This document shows positions 11,440-22,485 of a stretch of DNA of 64,000 bases, in pieces; positions within the stretch are counted from its first letter, which is position 1; each line of letters starts with the position of its first letter. The position numbers and the translations under genes were made by a program. The stretch lies in NCBI GenBank assembly GCA_023897205.1, contig JAHWDD010000007.1, positions 806,001-870,000 of the forward strand, given 5' to 3'. This DNA is from Exophiala sp. HKRS030 (Eukaryota; Ascomycota; Eurotiomycetes; Chaetothyriales; Herpotrichiellaceae). A model generated the notes under the pieces. That model saw nothing but the letters and a program-made list of their open reading frames with translations. It did no database searches and had not been told where the DNA came from.

Positions 11440-12769
11440 CTATTCTATTTCCATGTCGTCTCCAGCGTTTGGCCTCTCCACGGAATGTTTCACGCCTTCC
11501 ACAAAAGCTTTGACGGCTTCGGCACCGCCCAGGGGCACACCGCCTCTCCTCATGTAGCCACCATGGATGATAGGGATATTCAGAGCTTCGCTGATACTGG
11601 GCAGACCGCCGTCCCTCAAAGCAATGGTGAGGCTGGCCAAGCTCTGAGAGAATTGAGGTGACCGCAAAACTCGCCGTAGAATGTCCTTTTTCTGACCTAG
11701 ACTCAGAGCCTGTTCCGCAGCCTGCACCGACGCATGATCTGTGTTCAAGGCCGATTCATCGTCCGCTTGCTGTGCCAACGTCACCAATGCTGGGGGTAGG
11801 TACTGCAGTAGTCGGTCAACAGTCTCGCTGTCTGCGGAGTCGATCCACGGGATCGTCGATGTTGGTGTCAGCAAGTCGGTAAGTGTGGTAAATACGCGAT
11901 CTTGAGTGGCGGGAGCTGAATATCGGGATCTCCCTACCGACCCAAGGCCACCTGACGTCCGCGTAAAATGCTCAACGATGCTCTGCATTTCCCTCTCGGC
12001 GGCCCTGCTGGAAGGTCAGATCATTCTGGCATTGAGAGCGGAAACGGTCTCCACCAGCACGTGTGTATTACCTACGCTCTTCCGCCGTCCGCGCCTCCCT
12101 CCCGGGACTCCTCGCCCTCCTCACGAAAGTCGCCACCCGTAGCATCTGGGCCCGCGCCAGGACCGCTCTGAGACGGCCTCCGGTTGGCACTGTGATCCGT
12201 ACCTTCAACGTCTTCCATTGGTTCGTCATCGTCGTCGTCGCCGGGCCCATGCTGGTCACCTGGTAACTCCGCCATCTGTTGTTGAACGTCGACGTCTTCC
12301 CCTTGCAGAAGATTGTCCACAATCTTGCCCAATTTCAGATCCCGGGCACTGAACCATGCAGGATCACCCTGAGGATGTTGACTGCGTGATTGAAGCCAGA
12401 AGAGGTATCTCTGCGAGCTGGAGGAGAACTTGAGGACGTATATTCTGCCATTGGTCACTTGTCTTGAGTTGTCCGGGTTCTCTGAGCTTGTGGGATGGTA
12501 AGGGGTGAATGTGCCATCGGTGGGAAGCATCAAAAGGTCCAGCTCGGGGTTGTCCAAGGCCGCGGTTCTTGGCCGCCAGCACAAGTGTAGCAGCTCATCT
12601 TCGGCGTAGAGATAGAGGTAACCGGGTGTCGGGAGAGGTTTTACCTTGGCGGGCGTCGTGCCAGACTGGACAGAAGTCAACGTGTGCCCCTTTCAGATCG
12701 GCAAGTCAACAAACTCACCTGAAGCTCACAGAGCCCAGCCTTGAACGTGATGATGGGTTGTATCGACAT
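11440..12769 (-). CDS. RPN13: 26S proteasome ubiquitin receptor Rpn13 (ADRM1 family)
   Basis: Three exons (12769-12719, 12665-12076, 12007-11440) give 402 residues. Exon 1 encodes only 17 residues, starting MSIQPIITFKAG, which begins the Pru domain; the domain continues through YLYLYAEDELLHLCWRPR and RYLFWLQS to about residue 130. Pru domains bind ubiquitin and dock on Rpn2 in the proteasome cap. An acidic, Gly-rich linker (DDDDDEPMEDVEG) follows. The C-terminal 140 residues, with LQYLPPALVTLAQQ and KKDILRRVLRSPQFSQSL, match the DEUBAD domain that recruits the deubiquitinase Uch37. The donor of intron 2 must lie before an in-frame TAG, so the exon ends at GC|GTAGGT. The gene is divergent from ribosomal protein eL6. 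Confidence 0.93.
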
Positions 12770-13161
12770 GAGAAGAGGGCAGTGACACAAGGATTGTCCA
12801 AAAGGAAAAGGTGATGGTAGGGAGGGTTGTGATAGTGTCGTTGGACGTCGTGGGGTGGTTCGTTGTGAGAAGTAATTGAGGTCGTCAAATTGTCATTGCG
12901 TAGGGTCGGACAAAGGTACTCGTCTACGCAATTGCACAGGAAGCCTGGCTGTGAGCGGGCCCAAACACCGTGACGGTCACGTGGACAATATCTTCGGAAA
13001 ACCTGCCCCATGCTGGGTGATCGCACCTGCCAAGCCCGTCCACATTTTGGGTGCGCACCATCAATTCGCATGAACACTTCGCAGGACCGACGACCAACAA
13101 CATCTCCCGCGACCACCACCTTTTTGTCTCCCTAATATCGCCTAAATCGCCCATCGCCATC
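12770..13161. promoter_or_regulatory. Shared divergent promoter region of RPN13 and RPL6
   Basis: Only 392 bp separate the start codons of a proteasome subunit and a ribosomal protein, so this stretch must hold both promoters and both leaders. Pyrimidine-rich tracts precede the eL6 start codon. No individual factor site is claimed. Confidence 0.55.
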
Positions 13162-13945
13162 ATGAGCAGCACAGAGGCCAACCCAGCTGTCCAGAAAGCG
13201 GCGAGGTGGTGTAAGTTTCCGGTCCGCTCTGGTGCCCCGAGAGAGATTTACTGATGTCTCTACAGATCCGGCCGACGATACTCCCCTGCGCAAGAAGGTG
13301 TGTTTTTCTCCCGAGCGACGGCGACATTTCTGGTCGTCTAGAAAATATAACTTTGCCCGCGGGTGTGCGGACAGTTGGCTAACGTGAGGTGATCCAACAC
13401 AGGCGAGGAAGAGTCAACATCCCACCAAGATCCGTGCTTCGCTCAAGCCTGGCGCGGTCGTGATCGTCTTGGCTGGAAGATTTCGCGGAAAGCGAGCGGT
13501 GGTCCTCGGACACTCCAAGGATGCCGTCATCGTGACCGGCCCCTTCAAGATCAACGGTGTCCCTATCCGCCGAGTCAACGCCAGATACGTGATCGGAACC
13601 TCGACGACCGTCGACATCTCCAAGCTCGACAAGTCGGTACTGGAAAAGGTCACCAAGCCTGAATACTTTGCCCGGGAAAAGAAGAGCAAGAAGGAGAAGG
13701 GCGAGGATGCCTTTATGAAGCAGGGAGAGAAGCCAGAGGTGGGCCTTTTGTCACTTATAGACCTGTAGACATCGAGACTAACCTATGTGCAGAAGAAGCA
13801 GCCTACGTCTGAGCGTGCATCCGACCAAAAGGCCATCGACAAGCCTCTCCTCTCCGCCATCAAGAACGAGGAATTCCTCGCCAGCTACCTGCGATCAAGC
13901 TTCAGCCTGAGACACGGCCAACGACCCCACGAGATGGTCTTCTAA
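13162..13945 (+). CDS. RPL6: 60S ribosomal protein eL6
   Basis: Four exons (13162-13210, 13266-13297, 13403-13738, 13793-13945) give 189 residues, close to the fungal family length. The core includes [20 protein letters not shown], a KOW-like strand-loop, followed by the [19 protein letters not shown] block and the basic [12 protein letters not shown] segment, all typical of eukaryotic L6. It is part of the large ribosomal subunit in the cytosol. The first exon is 49 bp and the second only 32 bp; intron-rich 5' ends are common in fungal ribosomal protein genes. The C-terminal residues [14 protein letters not shown] are family-like. Confidence 0.95.
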
Positions 13946-14551
13946 ACCACACCAATCAATCGTCCAGGGCGTGACGTAAAAAGACGATGCTGATCTGGAG
14001 AGAGTCACGGAAGGGGGACGTGGTAGAAAGGCGTTTGTTGTCTGCTTGCACGATGATATTCAAGCACCTGCTTCAAGGGAAAAAAACAGAAAAATTAAAA
14101 CCATGTGACAAGCCACTCCATGCGTGACCATGAAGAAAGAATTTCCATGGCCCATGCCGATCTGAGCTGTTGGGTGTGTAAATGGTCAAGAACCGAGTTT
14201 CTGACGGGTTGATTCTGCACACAAAGATGATGCTTCGGGTCCAGTTTCAGAAATCTTCGAGCCTAGACAAAATGATAAGCGACATGAAATCTGTCTTGCG
14301 TTTGCGGTGACAGTGTTGACTCGTGATTATTGAGATTGTCGTGACGGCGAAGTGACCAAGCATCCGTGAAACCAAGGAAAACCAACGAGGGTATCATCAT
14401 TCAAACGTGCTCGCTATACGTGATCATTCTTAAAAGAAATCGGCCACGACTCGCGTTGCCAATCCATCGTGATAACTATCAGATCCTATATATCAACATC
14501 TTTCTCCTCCATATTTCGTTCAAGTCGTTGTGGCCTCCTTCCATGCGACAC
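13946..14551. other. Convergent intergenic region after RPL6
   Basis: About 0.6 kb holding the 3' ends of RPL6 and the fatty-acid-hydroxylase-like gene. An A-rich run near 14080-14100 could be part of the RPL6 polyadenylation region. I see nothing else. Confidence 0.45.
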
Positions 14552-15739
14552 TCAACTGTTACTCCGTTTCCTGGTCCTCCTCCGCGGCCCCAGACTCTTG
14601 GCCTCCTCGATCTTCCCGCTGACCTTTCTGCTGGCCTTTCTCTTCGCGCCCTCCACCCGGGCCGGCACGTCATGCTTCTCGGCCTCCATGGCGACGTCGT
14701 CAAGCATGTCCTGCCCTACGGCCGTGCCCATGAACCAATCGACCAGACCCCACGGGCCGTAGTTGCCTTCGCCGTCGCACATCAGGTGCGTGTCGGTGCG
14801 CCTCGCCATGCCGCCGAGGATGAAGTTGGTCGGCACGGTGCTGTACCCACTGTACGCAAAGGTCTCCTCAAGAGACACCATCGACACGTAGATGACGTAC
14901 GTGATCAGGTGGAAGCGGAACAGCAGCGCGGGGAGGTACGTCGGCAAGAAGGACCGCACCAGGTAGGCGAGTGGGTGGTCGTAGCTCCCCGACAAGGGAA
15001 ATGGGGTGGAGATCGAATGATACCATTCATTGTGTGCCCGCGAGAGACTGTTCTTCGACTCGTGCAGCACGTACCGGTGCAGGACGTACGTGAAGACCTC
15101 GCGCAGGAGGTAGCCCTTGGCCAAATCTTTCAAAATGCCAAAGGGCAGAGGCAGCGTCGTCGTCACGCGCAAGGCCGAGCGGATCAGCAGGACGCGCGTG
15201 AAGAGGAGCTCGACGAGAGCCTGGATGCTGACGCCGAGGAGCGTGTTCAGAAGCGACCACCCCAACGCGCGCAGCGTTCGAATAGTGCCTTGACGGCTCG
15301 CGTTCTTGAACGGGAGGGCCGTATCGCCCAGGGCCTTGAAGTTCTCGGCGGCCGAAGGGAGCAAGGCGTCAAAGAGTACGAAGAAGGCCGACGGGAGGAT
15401 GTAGAAGAGCGTCTTGACGGCCAGGGTCGCGACAAGCTCGACGCGCAGAGGCGGGTGCGACAGGACGAGCGTCGACCATGTCAGATAGAAGAACAAGAGG
15501 TTCAGCGAGGTCGAGTACGAAGAGAATGTCGGGATGAGGAGGAAGCTCAGCATCGGCAGGCCGAGGAGTGCGTCGATCATGGTGCGTAGAGTGGTGTAGG
15601 TCGCGGAGAACGGGGACGTTGCGTAGTTGTAGACGTTTGTGAAAAAGGACGGCGGCGGAGGGCATGCGAGCGCGGTGGGGAGATGGGATGACCATGATTG
15701 AGGGAGGTAGCAGGCTGGATTGTACGGGTAGGGCGACAT
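14552..15739 (-). CDS. Fatty acid hydroxylase / sterol desaturase superfamily membrane protein
   Basis: Single-exon frame of 395 residues. Several hydrophobic segments occur (LLGLPMLSFLLIPTF, LNLLFFYLTWSTLVL, LFYILPSAFFVLF, TYVIYVSMVSL). His-rich motifs follow the order of the diiron hydroxylase superfamily: LHRYVLHE, RAHNEWYHS and DTHLMCDGEGNYGPWGLVDW near the C-terminus. That superfamily includes sterol C-4 and C-5 enzymes and sphingolipid hydroxylases of the ER. Compared with classic members, the usual HxxHH pairs are reduced: the second and last boxes lack the double His. Catalytic ability is therefore uncertain, and a specific substrate cannot be named. The last 50 residues are Lys/Arg-rich and may face the cytosol. 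Confidence 0.82.
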   Translation of the reverse strand: MSPYPYNPACYLPQSWSSHLPTALACPPPPSFFTNVYNYATSPFSATYTTLRTMIDALLGLPMLSFLLIPTFSSYSTSLNLLFFYLTWSTLVLSHPPLRVELVATLAVKTLFYILPSAFFVLFDALLPSAAENFKALGDTALPFKNASRQGTIRTLRALGWSLLNTLLGVSIQALVELLFTRVLLIRSALRVTTTLPLPFGILKDLAKGYLLREVFTYVLHRYVLHESKNSLSRAHNEWYHSISTPFPLSGSYDHPLAYLVRSFLPTYLPALLFRFHLITYVIYVSMVSLEETFAYSGYSTVPTNFILGGMARRTDTHLMCDGEGNYGPWGLVDWFMGTAVGQDMLDDVAMEAEKHDVPARVEGAKRKASRKVSGKIEEAKSLGPRRRTRKRSNS

Positions 15740-16907
15740 TGTTGCACTGCGGTCATTCAGACGTCACCGCATCAGATGGAAATGAGTTCGAGCTCGCTTC
15801 GCTCGATGAAAAAGGAAGTGAGGTTCAATGCGACACCGCAGGCTGGTCAAAGCCAGGCGAGACCAAAGAGGTTGGGCCTTTGAATCGTTAGTGTCTTGCG
15901 CCTTTGACCACGACGTCATTTTGTATACGAAAACGATTCCAGCCTTCGATGAAAATCTCACCATAGGCTGATCATGTGATTTCACACAAGCCACATTGTA
16001 CGCCACAGACTTTTTGTGCCACCGCCAAATTCTCTTTTACTCTACATACAGAGTACATGGTTGCACATGCTCATCCTTTTCTTTTGGAACAGAAGTCTCC
16101 ATGAGCTCAAACCGACCCCCACGCCCGCCATGACATGGCTCGATGGTTCTGGTCCCTGGTCAACATCCAGGGCGACAAGGTGATCTTCTCGGCCCATATG
16201 TCGGCGTGAGAGATATGAAAAACAAGAGGGGAAAAAGTTCCGCCAGTAAGTCCAATTCAACAGACCCTCATCTACCATCGCATACCAGTTTATACATTGT
16301 CTCGTCCCCCTTCCGTGTTCACATGTTTGTTCCAAAGTGTCAGCTGCTTTCGTGGAAGGATCAACCGCCAGTGTGATACATTGGACGCCACTTGACTTGA
16401 CAGGTAGGCGTCTGTCTCATGCGAAGCCAGCGCCGAAAATTGCCATCAACAGCCGAAGCAACTGCTCAGTTTGGCGGAACCAGAAAGTCGATTGTTTTAG
16501 CCCTTTTGGCCTTTTACGCTTTGAGCCGTCTCCATGGCCTACACCCCTGTCCGGCCCCTGCCTCATGCGGGGTTTGTATGCATCATACAGCGCCCTGCTC
16601 GATGTCAGCTCGGGAAGACTATCTGCCTCAACTCGCTCGAGACAAGACCTGCCCTTCACTACCTAGCGAGCGATTATCCCGCTCAACCAGTACAGCATCA
16701 AGTCCGCCCCACCATTTGTTGTGGTTGCTGTCCACCCTTGCGCGCATTCTCCGCACTCAGTGGGTGACAGTCGCCACAGAGTAGGCCCTCGAAACCTCTT
16801 GTGCCCGTACTTGAAATCTAGGAGCTTGTCTCCTCTGAACAGAGGAGATTGCATCGTGTATTGTCTCTCCCTTGCCCGGAATCTCCCTCCAGATTGTCAT
16901 CGACATC
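15740..16907. promoter_or_regulatory. Divergent intergenic region between hydroxylase-like and ADH genes
   Basis: This 1.17-kb stretch carries two divergent promoters. The run CCTCCAG just before the ADH start could be an intron acceptor in the leader, but that cannot be proved by reading. No gene is supported. Confidence 0.4.
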
Positions 16908-18145
16908 ATGTCTCAGGCCGACATTCCCACCAAGCAGACCGCGGCGCTGGTGCCGAAACAAGGTGGACCTGTCGTCTTTGATGACGACTATCCCGTCCCA
17001 AGGCCTCGTATCGACGAAATCCTGGTGAAGGTTCTATACACGGGTGTCTGTCAGAGCGGTAAGCACCAACGTCGAGCCCCCCAAGTCTGAGCTAGACCCA
17101 TGACTCCACAGACCTGCACACGAAAGCTGGCACCGCAACGGGGGCCGACGGCCAGCCCATCACGAACATCAAGCTCCCTCACGTTGGCGGGCACGAAGGA
17201 GTGGGACGGGTCGTGGAATTCGGGCCCAACGTGTCCCCGAGGGACGACCTGCAAGTAGGGACCCTGGTGGGCATTCGCTTCGCATCCCGCGTATGCCACC
17301 AATGCGAGTATTGCACTTCAGGTAGAGAGCAGCACTGCACAAACGCGACGAATCACCTCCATCACGAGGACGGCAGCTTCCAGCAGTACTGCGTCCTTGA
17401 TACGAACTATTTGACGCTGTTGCCACAAGATGTCGACCCCCGGGTGATCGGGCCCACGCTATGTGCGGGTGTGACCGCCTACAAGGCAAGTCTCTCTACG
17501 CCGGTCAAGTCATGTCCTGACTGAAAGATCCCAGGCTGTCGTGAACGCCCACCTCAAGGAAGGCGAATGGCTGACCGTCATCGGCGCTGGCGGAGGTCTA
17601 GGCCATTTCGCAGGTATGGCGGACGCGTCGTGACAATTTTTTTCCTACTGACGGAACAAACAACAGTTCAGTACGGTCTTTCCCTGGGTGCAAAGGTGCT
17701 CGGGGTCGACGCCGGTGACGACAAGCGACAGTTTGTGGAGAGTCTGGGAGCTCGGTTCCTCGATTTTAGCAAATGCAAGGACCTCACACACGAAGTTCAG
17801 GGAATCACGGGGGGTGGGACGCACGCCACGGTCGTGACGAGCGGCCACCCTCAGGCCTTTGGACGACTGGCCGACATGATCAGGGTAGGTGGGTCACTGT
17901 GTATGGTAGGAATTCCCCCAGGCGACGTTCATCTAGACATACCCATCGCCACGATCGTCATCAAGGGCTTGCGAATCCAGGGGAATTTGGTGGGCTCGTT
18001 AAAGGAAACTCTTCAAGCGGTTGAATTGGTGCGGGTTGGAAAGGTCAAGCCTCGCGTGCAAGTGCGTCCATTCAGAGATTTGCCCGAAGTGTATGACATG
18101 CTGGAGAAGGGTGACATACCTGGCCGGATTGTGTTGGAGATGTAG
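16908..18145 (+). CDS. Zinc-dependent alcohol dehydrogenase (ADH1-type, MDR family)
   Basis: Four exons (16908-17058, 17112-17485, 17535-17613, 17667-18145) give 360 residues. Catalytic zinc ligands are visible: Cys in TGVCQSDLH, His-Glu in VGGHEGVG and Cys in GPTLCAGVTAY. The structural zinc loop CHQCEYCTSGREQHC has all four cysteines. The NAD-binding Rossmann motif is GAGGGLGHFAVQY, with an Asp (GVDAGDDK) at the end of the second strand, which favours NAD(H). The enzyme should interconvert alcohols and aldehydes in the cytosol; no transit peptide is apparent. Intron 2 (17486-17534) starts with GC rather than GT, in the context AAG|GCAAGT, and joining there restores the TAYKAVVNAHLK block. 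The frame closes only with this splice. Confidence 0.93.
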
Positions 18146-19909
18146 GGTAGATCTCGTCATGACGTCGAGTGGCAGAGGAAGTAGTTCGTACCATACAAGT
18201 GTAGTGTGTCAAGCTGCAGCAGAGCCAGGCTTGATCTGCCCGAATAGTTCGCACACAGTTCGCACACAGTTCGCGAGGAGACATGTGAATGGTCAGTGGT
18301 GGCCTGCAAAGCCCTCAGCGTCCTCCGTAATTGCCTGCATTCTCCGGGATTGCTTTTAGAACATTTTGGCTCTCTCACTAGCGCCAGTAAACAAGGTGGC
18401 TAGAATTGGACTTCCCTATATGGAGCCAACCTTGTCAGGGTGTCAGGGATCATCCCGGAACTCAACCAGAACAACTCAGCTTGGCAATGAAAAGCCTTCA
18501 CAAACATCCGGCTGCGATCTTTTGGTACACCGGCCGTATGCCCCAATCTTGGTCCTGCCAGCTGACGGCCCTTCTGTGACACATACCTGGGGATGGCACG
18601 AAAGGACGAAAGGATGGATCAAACCCCCTCTCCCGGTCTGTGCATCTTTTCGGTGGCGTTCTGGTTCACAGATCTCGCTCTTGACCTCTTTTGTCTCTCT
18701 GCCTTTGCCATTTCGAGCGTCTTGCATCTGGGTGGCATGCCAGACGCGATCGAGCCGGGGTGGGATTTAGCGAGCTCTGAAATCTAGATCCGATCCAGGG
18801 TTGGCCACCCAAAGAAAATCGTCTGGCCTTACTCCGTAGGTCGAGCCCAAAGAAAAGCCAGGCGGTTGGACAATACGAGTCCTGTGTCCAGCCCTCTGGT
18901 TCAGAGGTCAGGCCTCCTGTGAGGCAAACCGTGGTGACGAGTACCGTGAGCACCACCTTCATGCGGCCACTTTCGCTAGCTCACCATCCCCCATTCGCAG
19001 AGAACCTCGTATCTGTCCTTGCGGAGGTATGCAGTATGCAGTCCAGTGGAACAGGGGGCACCAATTCGGACGTTGGGCTTGCCCGGCTAACCCTGCTTTT
19101 GGCCGTGAGCGACAGCCCCTCCCCGTCCGTCACGCTGCGGACATGCAAGCACTTTATTGACAAGTTCAATAATCAAAGTGCCTGCATTGCATTATCGATA
19201 ATCATACCGCAAGCCAAGTGGAATCTTGACACAAGGCTGTCCGGTCTCATCTGGGGATAATGGGGCCTCTGGAGTTGCTGGGCTTCTTTCCCGAAGACAG
19301 GCTGGGTTGCCCTGAGGTGCGAACAAATCGAGTCCTTCGTGTACCTGCATCAACAAGCTGTCAAGCCTAACCGATCAAGTCTTGTGTCTGCTCGTCTCGA
19401 GAACCCAGAAACAGGCAGTAGGGCCACCATCCTAATGGATCTCAAGCTTGTGATCGTTCTAGTGCATCATTCACTTGATCTGTGCTGCAAAAATCCAGCG
19501 CGCGTTGATCCAGAAAACGAAGCACCCCTTGCCGTGGAGATGGAGACTTGCAGCCATTCCTCGTATTTTCCTGGCACTCGCCTCAGGATTCCAGAGACGC
19601 TCTTTGGGACAGGTCTGCTTTTGAAACTCCGGATCCCTGGACATCTCGCTGTAAAAGTGGAACCCTGTCAATCCGTATTCACGAACCACTTGCTGGAGTG
19701 GCTCTGGCACATACCAGACGCCTTGCATTTACCAGGACAACGCGCCCGCCGCAGGTCGGATTCATAGATATGGACGGTCGATAGTCGCCTACCTTTCAAG
19801 TTTCTCATTGAACGCTCGACCGACCTTCTTTGGCTCGTGATCTTGAACAGAACAAGAGAAAAGAACACCGTTCGAAACTGGACCAGCGCCGGTGTCCCAG
19901 GCATCCCAC
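18146..19909. other. Intergenic region upstream of the BrlA-like gene
   Basis: No gene is supported in this 1.8-kb stretch. It holds a short tandem repeat at 18246-18274 and one copy of the 9-mer TACTCCGTA (18830-18838). A long upstream region is common for developmental regulators. Confidence 0.4.
18246..18274. repeat. Short tandem repeat, 11-bp unit
   Basis: The unit AGTTCGCACAC occurs twice in full and a third time in part (AGTTCGC). It lies about 100 bp after the alcohol dehydrogenase stop codon. Confidence 0.8.
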
Positions 19910-21362
19910 ATGGCAAACGAACATAGCGAGATGGTTGTTGAAAGTCAGTACCTGCCCTGTTGCTGCGTCATCACGATTTCGTCCATCTGACTGACCAGAT
20001 CCAGCAATGTCCCCTCTCCATCTCCATTTCAAGACCGAGGAGAGCCCCCTCGACATCCTCCCCGAACTCGACGGTACTCCTTTCGGAAGAGAATCGCCGG
20101 TGAGCTTCATGACGGACTGCTCGTCCATGTCGTCCAGCTTTCTCTGTGACTCTTCCATGATGGGGCCTCAGGGTCTCCGCCGCTCCTCGCTCGGATCGTG
20201 CAGCAGCATGACCTCGCCGGACATGTTCTTCACCCCGTCCGCGAGGACCGCGAGTCCCGTCACGCCCATGACCAGTGACGCCGCGGTGCACATGTCCTGC
20301 CCGAAATATATGAAGACGGCGTCGTCGTCCTACTTGGAGAGCTGTCATCCCATGTTCCAGCTTCAGGACGCCGGGCAATACCCTGGCGACTGCGTCTGGT
20401 TCGACGGGGCGAGCTCCCCTCTGGGCCTGCCGATGATGACGACGACCGGCATGCCGGACATGATCCTACCTCCGGTCCACCACACGCTGTACGAGTCGAA
20501 ACAGCACGTCGGAAGCAAGGTCGTGTCCAATCCGATGTTGACCAAGTCCATCTTCGACGAACCTCTGAACCCGGCGGCCGTCGCAACAATGTACGGCGGT
20601 GTGAACCCCCACCACCACCACGACCTGCTGCACGCCAACCTGGGTCATCCACCTCCTCCGGAGACCATCGAACCCAGTGTGACCTTTCAGAGGATCCTCC
20701 CCAGCTCTCTGAGCTACAAAGTCGAGCCATCCACCCCGATGAAGATCAAGGTCTTTCCCACAGCCATGTTGAGCAGCAGCCCTCCTCTACCGATCATGTC
20801 CCCTCGTATCGTTCCCACACAATCTCACGACGTGGAAGACATGCCGTACGCCGACGTCGAGCAGCTGTTCCGGTTCACTTCGGGCAAGGGAGGTAACAGT
20901 CGGTCGCACCACCAGCACGACCGGCTGCACCGCCGAGGGTACGAGCGCAAGAACGGCGGTGGCGTTCAGGCGTCGTCGTCGAAACGCAATAAGGTCAAGA
21001 CCGCCACCTCTGGGGTCAACTGTACCCCCGTCATCGAGGGGAACCCCTTCCCGTGCAGCTACCCGGGGTGCATCGACAAGGGCACGGGGAGACAAAAGAG
21101 GTTCAAACGGCAGGAACACCGCAAACGGCACGAAAAGACCGTCCACGAGAAGCACGAGAACGACATCTACAAATGTTGGGTCCCCGAGTGCCACAAACCT
21201 TTCTCGCGGACCGACAACTTGAAAAGTCATTTGAGAAACACCCATTCCAAAAAGCCCGGCGTCCGGGGGAACCGGTACGTCGCCACGCTGGACAGGAACA
21301 GCGAGTACTACGACCCGGATTGGCAGGGGGACCTCGACAGAAACGGGTACCCTATCCGGTGA
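19910..21362 (+). CDS. BrlA-like C2H2 zinc-finger transcription factor
   Basis: The main exon runs 19999-21362. I place a 34-bp first exon at 19910-19943 (MANEHSEMVVE...), giving 465 residues; if that exon is wrong the start is the ATG at 20007. Two C2H2 fingers lie at about residues 360-425. Finger 2 is canonical (C-x4-C-x3-F-x5-L-x2-H-x4-H, with CWVPECHKPFSRTDNL). The following HSKKPG...NRYVATL and YYDPDWQG segments match, from memory, the block after the fingers of the conidiation regulator BrlA. Finger 1 has the RFKRQEH core but about seven extra residues between its second Cys and the Phe, and Arg replaces the usual Leu. The N-terminal 330 residues are Ser/Pro/Met-rich with a His run. 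The likely role is nuclear control of asexual sporulation. Confidence 0.75.
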
Positions 21363-22485
21363 GACAAGACTTCCAGTCGGAGGTCCAGGTGTTGTTGAAG
21401 GGCGAGTAACTTGTAAAACAAATCATCAATCACCAAAAAAGGTCAAAAAGAGTCCAAGTTGGCGTCAAGGGAATGTCATCTTCTGTCATCGTTTGAGGTA
21501 TTTTGACGCGTCAGGGATAGGGTCATGTTTGGGATGACATGATACTCTTTCTTCAAAGTGAAATAGCAAAGCAAAGCAATACCTAGCTACCTGGATGGGC
21601 ATTTCGTTGGGTCGGTCCCATGTAATAACAGTCTCGTTTATTGATAGCGCTGTTTCACCGGTCATCGAGAAAAGAAAGCATACGATTCTGAAGATTTTCA
21701 TCATAAGAACCAAAAAGACCAAAAGTATGACTTGGCCTGATCGCCCCCTCGAAATGAGGATTGGAAAATACACGGTTGACTAAGGCGATACACAGCAGGG
21801 TGTGCTTCATTCCTAAGAACTCGTCTGGAATATACAACACGTTTCACAATTGGAGAAGCCTCGTGGTTGTCGTATACTTACATTGGTTACTCGAGTAATC
21901 AAGGAGTCCCACATGTTCTCAGTCGGCAGTAAAAGAAAATCGTAAGGGAACAGACGTATTGAGTAAATGGACATCCATGGGGCTAACATCAAAGAAAAGA
22001 CCAAAAACAGAAAACTCGACGAGGCGAGGCTTTTCCGCGACCGGCTGATCACTCAGTCCGTCGTCATTTCCAGGCTTTCTTTCGCTGTTGTTGTCCTGAT
22101 TAGGGACGCTTTCGTTGGAGTTTGTTGTGTCGGCTTGAGCCTCCCGTTGTACACGGGTCGTGGTTAGGAGGCTGGTGATCGGGTAAATGCACGACCTATC
22201 CGTTGGATTTGCTAAAGACGTGATCCCAATGAGAAGCAAGTGGGTGGACGTCAATTACCCAGAGCCATGAGCAGGGCTCTGAAAGACATGATTTCAGATA
22301 TCTTGTAGTCAGTGTATCTTTGCGGTACCTGCACCTACGCAGCAATAAGTTTGGCGAAAAATGAGAATAATCGGACCATTGAGTCAGCTTGACATCCACT
22401 AGAGCAGGGTAGCGTTTTCTGTCGTTGTATATATTTGACACCCCAACTTCTCTCCAAATTCTGGGACCCAACTCCCTGGATTCAA
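21363..22485. other. Intergenic region between the BrlA-like gene and tRNA-Arg
   Basis: About 1.1 kb, somewhat AT-rich, with no supported gene. The start should be the 3' untranslated region of the BrlA-like gene. Confidence 0.4.

Noticed and set aside
14366..15589. 407-codon open frame on the plus strand over the hydroxylase-like gene
   Set aside because: Antisense shadow of the membrane protein on the minus strand; its Arg/Gln/Glu-rich composition has no family features.
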